Of a DNA stretch of 36,173 bases, positions 32,821 to 36,173 are shown piece by piece. Below the pieces are notes generated by a model, which saw only the letters and a list, made by a program, of their open reading frames with translations, searched no databases and had not been told where the DNA came from. The DNA comes from DMER64 sp964600385 (GTDB lineage Bacteria > Bacteroidota > Bacteroidia > Bacteroidales > UBA932): NCBI GenBank assembly GCA_964600385.1, contig CAZRJC010000018.1, positions 1-36,173 of the forward strand, written 5' to 3'. The translations under genes and the position numbers were made by a program. Numbering within the stretch: the first letter of the stretch is position 1; every line of letters begins with the position of its first letter.

Positions 32821-34104
32821 ATGGAAACATCGGTAGTCTATAAGCCAAGGATAGCGGACAGAATGCTGCAAGAACAACTCGAAGCATCGGGGGTCGTTTT
32901 GATCCAAGGTCCGAAATGGTGCGGAAAGACAACTACGGCAGAGCAGCAGGCAAAAAGTGTTCTGTATATGGATGCCCCAAGAACCCGGAAAGCTAATTAT
33001 CTGTTGGCGGAAACAGACCCGGAAATCCTTTTTCAGGGAGAGACACCAAGGCTGATTGACGAATGGCAACTAGCTCCGAAATTATGGGATGCTGCACGGT
33101 TTGAAGTAAGTCGCAGGCGTATGCCCGGACAGTTAATTTTTACAGGTTCGGCTGTTCCGCCTGATCTAACGGAATTAACCCATTCCGGTACCGGCAGGTT
33201 TGCATGGCTGACCATGCGGCCCATGAGTTTGTGGGAATCCGGCGACTCAAATGGCAGCGTCAGTCTGAATTCTCTTTTTCAAGGAAATATGACACCAGCT
33301 GTTTCACGTGACATTTCATTGAAAGAACTGGCTTTTCTGATATGCAGAGGTGGTTGGCCGGGTTCTCTCAGTTTAACCCCCAAGGCCGCTTTGCGACAGG
33401 CTGCAAACTACGTGGATTCAGTTGCTAATAGCGACATTTCAAGAGTGGACGATGTAAGCCGGAATGCGGAATTTACTCGAAGGCTGTTGCGCTCTTACTC
33501 CAGGCATCAAGGCGCACAAGTGTCTGTGAACACTATATATGATGATCTGGAAAAGAACAGGATGGGAAGTATGAGTGAAGATACCATTGCCTCATATATC
33601 TTAGCCCTTAAAAGAATTTTCGTTATTGAAGACATGCCGGCGTGGAGTCCTAACCTCCGATCCAAGACCGCGATACGTACTTCCGACACCCGTTATTTTG
33701 TAGACCCCTCCATTGCGACAGCTGCTCTTGGCCTTGGTCCCGAAGATTTGATCGGAGATTTGAACACCTTCGGTTTGCTTTTTGAAACGATGGTCGTACG
33801 CGACCTTCGCGTATATGCCGATGCACTTGACGGGCAAGTGTACCATTATCGTGACAAGAACGGACTGGAGTGCGATGCTGTGGTGCATCTGCGAAATGGC
33901 TGCTTTGGGCTGATAGAGATAAAACTGGGAAGTGATCGTTTAATAGAGACAGGCGCCCAAACTCTTAAGAGACTGTCCGACAAAATAGACACAACAAGAA
34001 TGAAATCCTCTTCATTCCTTATGGTTATTACAGGTAGAGGGCAATACGCTTACCACCGGGAAGATGGTGTTTATGTGGTACCGATAAGTTGTTTAAAAGA
34101 TTGA
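32821..34104 (+). CDS. DUF4143-type AAA ATPase
   Basis: The protein has 427 residues. Walker A is GPKWCGKTT (about 30-38), Walker B is PRLIDEWQ (about 77-84), and the sensor-like IFTGSA lies near 107. A winged-helix-like middle region precedes the DUF4143 C-terminal domain (about 220-390), with ECDAVV followed by LIEIKLGS. That spacing of acidic residues and E-x-K resembles a PD-(D/E)xK nuclease core. Such proteins are common and mobile in Bacteroidales, often stand alone, and have no agreed role. It has its own candidate promoter and faces the convergent hydrolase gene. Confidence 0.9.
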   Translation: METSVVYKPRIADRMLQEQLEASGVVLIQGPKWCGKTTTAEQQAKSVLYMDAPRTRKANYLLAETDPEILFQGETPRLIDEWQLAPKLWDAARFEVSRRRMPGQLIFTGSAVPPDLTELTHSGTGRFAWLTMRPMSLWESGDSNGSVSLNSLFQGNMTPAVSRDISLKELAFLICRGGWPGSLSLTPKAALRQAANYVDSVANSDISRVDDVSRNAEFTRRLLRSYSRHQGAQVSVNTIYDDLEKNRMGSMSEDTIASYILALKRIFVIEDMPAWSPNLRSKTAIRTSDTRYFVDPSIATAALGLGPEDLIGDLNTFGLLFETMVVRDLRVYADALDGQVYHYRDKNGLECDAVVHLRNGCFGLIEIKLGSDRLIETGAQTLKRLSDKIDTTRMKSSSFLMVITGRGQYAYHREDGVYVVPISCLKD

Positions 34105-34131
34105 CTACACACTTGAAGCACGGCTACCTAT

Positions 34132-35037
34132 TCAGATATCAGATAAAAATTTATCTATCGCTTTTTCCAAATCTCCCTTGCTTTCCTGGAACGGCATATG
34201 TCCGGTGGGGCAACTGACAAAAAGTGCATTAGGGAATTTTATTCCTTCATAATGATTGGGTCCTACCATCCAGTCTCTTTCGCCATAAAAGAAAAGTACA
34301 GGGACATTAACCTCTGGTGCGAATTGTCTGAAATCGGACCAATAATCGTCCACTGAAAGCGCTATATTGCTGAAATCGCCATTCCATTCGCTTACTTTCC
34401 CGTATGTGGCATTCATGATTTCCTGGTTAGCTTCTACCGTATAAGCCATTTTCCAGAATAGCTTACTTTTATTCAGACTGTCAATGAGTCCGGTCATAAC
34501 CTCCAAAAGCTGAGCCGGAGTTGCAGTGGATAAATCCGGCTGTTCCTTGCCCAGAATCTCATGAGCTTTTGAAATCCAGCTGTTGGAAAAACTTTCCTGC
34601 ATACAGAGCGTGCAATTGATCATGAGCATTCCGGAATTGACCTCCGGGCGAGCCATGACATACCCCATCTGCAGTATACCCCCGAACGAATGTCCCAGCG
34701 TGAGCCATCGGTCAATACCCAATGCGTTTCTTACTTCCTCAAAGTCTTTGACCATCCGCTCCATGGAATAATCTCCATTCACGGGCGAAGAGGAGCGCCC
34801 CACCCCTCTCTGATCGAGATACACCATCCGGAAATTGTTTTCCAGGTAATCGCCCATGAATTCTTCCATCCAGAGGCTTCCCGAACCGGGCCCTCCGTGC
34901 AGATACAGGCAGGGAGTACCGTTACCCCGCACATTAACATACAAGGAGACGCTGTCCGAGGTCACGATTTTCATTTCCTGGGCCCCGAGCCATTTGGCCA
35001 ACAGCAGCATGACTATCAAAAGAGCTATTCTTTTCAT
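34132..35037 (-). CDS. secreted alpha/beta hydrolase, prolyl aminopeptidase type (S33)
   Basis: The protein has 301 residues from ATG 35037 (MKRIALLIVMLLLAKWLGAQ, signal peptide). ATG 35049 and TTG 35058 give only longer basic leaders. The alpha/beta hydrolase marks are LHGGPGSGS (oxyanion loop, typical of proline iminopeptidases), DQRGVGRS, the nucleophile Ser in GHSFGG, the acid in GERDWMVG, and the His in CPTGHMPF. It may release N-terminal proline or hydrolyse another small ester or amide outside the cytoplasm. It follows the GH95 gene by 48 bases on the same strand. Confidence 0.85.
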   Translation of the reverse strand: MKRIALLIVMLLLAKWLGAQEMKIVTSDSVSLYVNVRGNGTPCLYLHGGPGSGSLWMEEFMGDYLENNFRMVYLDQRGVGRSSSPVNGDYSMERMVKDFEEVRNALGIDRWLTLGHSFGGILQMGYVMARPEVNSGMLMINCTLCMQESFSNSWISKAHEILGKEQPDLSTATPAQLLEVMTGLIDSLNKSKLFWKMAYTVEANQEIMNATYGKVSEWNGDFSNIALSVDDYWSDFRQFAPEVNVPVLFFYGERDWMVGPNHYEGIKFPNALFVSCPTGHMPFQESKGDLEKAIDKFLSDI

Positions 35038-35085
35038 GTTTTTTCTCATTTGACGCAAAAAACATTAGCCGGTTACTCAAACCCT

Positions 35086-36173
35086 TTAAGAAATAGCTAT
35101 CTGAATAATATCTCCTTTTTTTGTAGCTATATCGTACTCATAGACTGGCAGGTTCTCCGGGGACGGGTTCGTTCCATGTGTCTTTTTTAAGCCTTTTCCT
35201 GTTAACGGAACATAAGACCGCAGCCGGCAGACACCTCCCAGAGGTGATTTAATGGCTGCTGACTTCAGGGTGCCGTTCTCCCAGGTAATGTCCACTTCGA
35301 ATCCTCCCCTCGCCCTAAGGCCCCTGACCGTTCCGCTTTTCCAGGCAGAAGGAAGGGCGGGCAACAAGTGCACGGCGCCGTCGTGGCTTTGAAGAAGCAT
35401 TTCGGCAATACCGGCGGTACAACCAAAATTGCCGTCAATCTGAAACGGCGGATGGGCATCAAACAGGTTTGGATAGGTGCCTCCCCGGAATCTGTTATCG
35501 GGTTGAATGGCAGGAGTCAGCTGGTCCGTGATGAGTTTGTACGCATGGTCTCCGTCCAGTAATCTGGCCCACAAATTCACTTTCCATCCCATGGACCATC
35601 CGGTGGATTCATCGCCCCTGGCCAGTAAGGAGGTTTTTGCCGCCAAAGCCAGTTCGGGGGTCCGGAAGGGAGATATCTGTCCGGACGGATATAAACCGTA
35701 TAAATGAGACACATGCCGGTGTTTATCGTCGGGATTGTCCCAGTCATCCATCCATTCCTGCAACTGGCCCCATTTGCCAATCCGCATGGGAGGCAACCGG
35801 TGCAAGGCGGTCTGCAGGCTATCTGCAAGAGCCTTGTCTTTTTTCAATATGCGGGCGGCTTCTATGGTTTTTGTAAACAGGTCCCCTACCAGCTGATTGT
35901 CCATGGTTGCCCCTGCAACGACCGAAAAATTTGGATGTGCCGCGGGAGCGTTTTCCGGAGAAATGGAAGGAGAAACCACCAGCCATTTATTCCGGGGTTC
36001 TTCCGTCAGGAAATCAAGAAAAAACAGAGATGCTTCCTTGATCACCGGGTAAATCTGTTCCAGATAATCCTTATCTCCGTTAAACAGGTATTTATCAAAT
36101 AAATGCTGGGAAAGCCAGGCTCCGCCCATGGGCCACATGCCCCAGAAGGCGCCGTCAACCGGGCCGCTGATTC
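35086..36173 (-). CDS. GH95-family glycosidase, C-terminal part (cut by window edge)
   Basis: About 361 residues are visible; the frame is open to the last base of the window, so the N-terminal part lies outside. GH95 hallmarks are MGGAWLSQHLFDKY, VSPSISPENAP, HRHVSHLYGLYPSG, GDESTGWSMGWK and FQIDGNFGCTAGIAEMLLQSH, with the aspartate of QIDGNFG a probable catalytic residue. The protein ends with the usual beta domain (VRGLRARGGFEVDITW). Family members are alpha-1,2-L-fucosidases, with some alpha-L-galactosidases. It probably belongs to another glycan-degradation locus continuing beyond the window. Confidence 0.9.
   Translation of the reverse strand, partial: ISGPVDGAFWGMWPMGGAWLSQHLFDKYLFNGDKDYLEQIYPVIKEASLFFLDFLTEEPRNKWLVVSPSISPENAPAAHPNFSVVAGATMDNQLVGDLFTKTIEAARILKKDKALADSLQTALHRLPPMRIGKWGQLQEWMDDWDNPDDKHRHVSHLYGLYPSGQISPFRTPELALAAKTSLLARGDESTGWSMGWKVNLWARLLDGDHAYKLITDQLTPAIQPDNRFRGGTYPNLFDAHPPFQIDGNFGCTAGIAEMLLQSHDGAVHLLPALPSAWKSGTVRGLRARGGFEVDITWENGTLKSAAIKSPLGGVCRLRSYVPLTGKGLKKTHGTNPSPENLPVYEYDIATKKGDIIQIAIS

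Noticed and set aside
35088..35110. CTATCTGAATA and, at 34130, CTATTCAGATA resembling the ends of the 92-bp repeat
   Set aside because: Similarity is limited to about ten bases, with no palindromic core, and one instance lies within coding sequence.

Overview
The window comes from a member of the Bacteroidota, most likely the order Bacteroidales. The signs are a SusC/SusD pair, many surface-type lipoproteins, a GLPGLI-family protein, a serine palmitoyltransferase cluster (bacterial sphingolipids), and promoters of the Bacteroides -33/-7 type (TTTG ... TAnnTTTG). No rRNA, tRNA or CRISPR array was seen. The species cannot be named from this sequence alone.

Left edge (1-1894): two nearly identical 92-bp palindromic repeats in direct orientation (1-92 and 1733-1824) bracket a small membrane-protein gene and a secreted NodB-type polysaccharide deacetylase. 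The deacetylase's signal peptide is in a different frame from its catalytic domain, with the shift at a run of eight A. A second long inverted repeat (1588-1693) begins on the deacetylase stop codon.

Minus strand 19785 to 1895: eleven tightly packed genes form one probable polysaccharide-utilization operon. In transcription order they encode AgaS-type sugar-phosphate isomerase/deaminase, GatZ/KbaZ family protein, PfkB sugar kinase, GH36-type alpha-galactosidase lipoprotein, SusC, SusD, a PKD-containing surface lipoprotein, an amidohydrolase lipoprotein, a Tat-exported TIM-barrel protein, a 1217-residue deacetylase-DUF4874-DUF4832 fusion, and a metallophosphoesterase. Gaps run from overlaps of a few bases to 12 bases. 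The cytosolic enzymes are those of galactosamine/tagatose catabolism, so the outer proteins probably capture and trim a galactosamine- or alpha-galactose-containing glycan. A divergent DeoR-family regulator and a DMT-family permease (20014-21695) probably control and complete the system.

Minus strand 26610 to 21682: six packed genes encode a TetR regulator, a CDP-alcohol phosphotransferase, a GtrA-like membrane protein, serine palmitoyltransferase, a short-chain dehydrogenase and a GNAT acyltransferase. This looks like a compact pathway from serine plus an acyl chain to a dihydroceramide, with a possible head-group step.

Plus strand 26774-32657: a GLPGLI protein and a thioredoxin-fold lipoprotein each sit behind near-identical promoters. 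A NMT1/THI5-like binding lipoprotein follows, 5 bases ahead of a dCache-HAMP histidine kinase; no ABC permease or ATPase accompanies it.

Right end: a DUF4143 ATPase (plus strand), then on the minus strand an alpha/beta hydrolase of the prolyl aminopeptidase type and the C-terminal part of a GH95 glycosidase cut by the window edge.
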